Source: an uncultured Oscillospiraceae bacterium (GTDB lineage Bacteria; Bacillota; Clostridia; Oscillospirales; Oscillospiraceae). From it: a DNA stretch of 13,338 bases. Below the pieces are notes generated by a model. It was not told where the DNA came from and did no database searches. It saw nothing but the letters and a program-made list of their open reading frames with translations. The stretch is from the NCBI GenBank assembly GCA_910585265.1, contig CAJUCA010000067.1, positions 1 through 13,338 on the forward strand. Direction: 5' to 3'. Numbering within the stretch: position 1 is the stretch's first letter; every line of letters begins with the position of its first letter. The position numbers and the translations under genes are program-made. Positions 13,060 through 13,338 of this stretch are shown in pieces.

Positions 13060-13338
13060 TTTGTATACAGTGGTGCAATTCGCAACGTCTCAAAGCAGTA
13101 CTTTTTTGGCGCAGATGGCTTTGGGCCGGCGTGTTCTCTTTTTGCTTCCTCACCCCTGTGCAATCGCCACAAACGCTCCAACAACGTGCTTCAGCCCCTC
13201 GAAGGTATACGGATACCGCCCGACCAGAAACAAATACCCCGGGCGGATACAGCCCTCATAATTTGGGGCTGCGTCTTTGATTTATTTCCTCTGACAAAAC
13301 CGCACCTACCCTCTCCCCCTCCCCCCATACCATGGACA
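13060..13338. other. Gene-free right end of the window
   Basis: I find no supported gene. There is an inverted repeat CCGCCCG (13216-13222) with CGGGCGG (13240-13246), and a 6-base stem CAGCCC/GGGCTG around 13250-13272. On the minus strand a stop-free run of about 43 codons from 13281 to a TGA at 13150-13152 has no start codon; its product begins IKDAAPNYEGCIRPGYL in part. It could be the tail of a lost gene or chance. The last bases are a pyrimidine-rich run. Confidence 0.4.
13240..13254 (+). repeat. 15-bp direct repeat, right copy
   Basis: Exact second copy of CGGGCGGATACAGCC (see 11698-11712), 1542 bp to the right and in the same orientation. Its CGGGCGG also forms the right arm of an inverted repeat with 13216-13222. 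Confidence 0.6.

Noticed and set aside
13046..13261. A 71-codon plus-strand frame at the right end
   Set aside because: It has no binding site, overlaps the inverted repeat and the 15-bp repeat, and shows no recognisable feature.

Overview
The window looks like part of the chromosome of an anaerobic, GC-rich member of the Clostridia, most likely a gut Oscillospiraceae-type bacterium. The signs are strong AGGAGG-type ribosome binding sites, sigma-A-like promoters (TTGACA, 17 bp, TATATT), GC-rich coding DNA, a lipoprotein-type solute-binding protein, and a decayed tyrosine integrase of the kind carried by Firmicutes mobile elements. This assignment is inference; no rRNA or species marker is present.

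Layout. From 1 to 478, on the minus strand, lie a MaoC/PhaJ-type enoyl-CoA hydratase and the first 13 codons of an acyl-CoA dehydrogenase. From 479 to 753 is a divergent control region holding two face-away promoters, each followed by a nearly identical ATGAA-N6-TTCAT operator. From 754 to 11649, on the plus strand, is a long collinear gene run: a KAS III-like condensing enzyme, a complete LIV-type (HAAT) ABC importer (two permeases, two ATPases, and the binding protein last), an alpha/beta hydrolase, a CoA-transferase of the 4-hydroxybutyrate/acetate type, a second related alpha/beta hydrolase, a TetR-family regulator with its own promoter, and a third, more distant alpha/beta hydrolase. From 11650 to 13338 is a lower-GC, gene-poor stretch with the marks of mobile DNA: the 3' half of a tRNA-Thr(GGU) gene followed by a terminator, a symmetric array of four GTGGGTCA boxes, a long hairpin, and a tyrosine integrase relic whose central part is inverted relative to its two ends.

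How the genes may work together. The importer would bring in an organic acid, amino acid or related small molecule. The CoA-transferase would activate it (no acyl-CoA ligase is present). The acyl-CoA dehydrogenase and hydratase would carry out the first two beta-oxidation-like steps. The KAS III-like protein would make or break a carbon-carbon or thioester bond, and the hydrolases would cleave ester, thioester or C-C bonds. The paired operators tie the two divergent transcription units to one regulator, and the linked TetR protein is the obvious candidate. The real substrate cannot be read from the sequence.

The right-hand region reads as the scar of repeated island insertion at a tRNA-Thr gene. 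The half tRNA has no 5' half next to it, so it is either the distal attachment site of an element lying to the left or the junction between two tandem elements.
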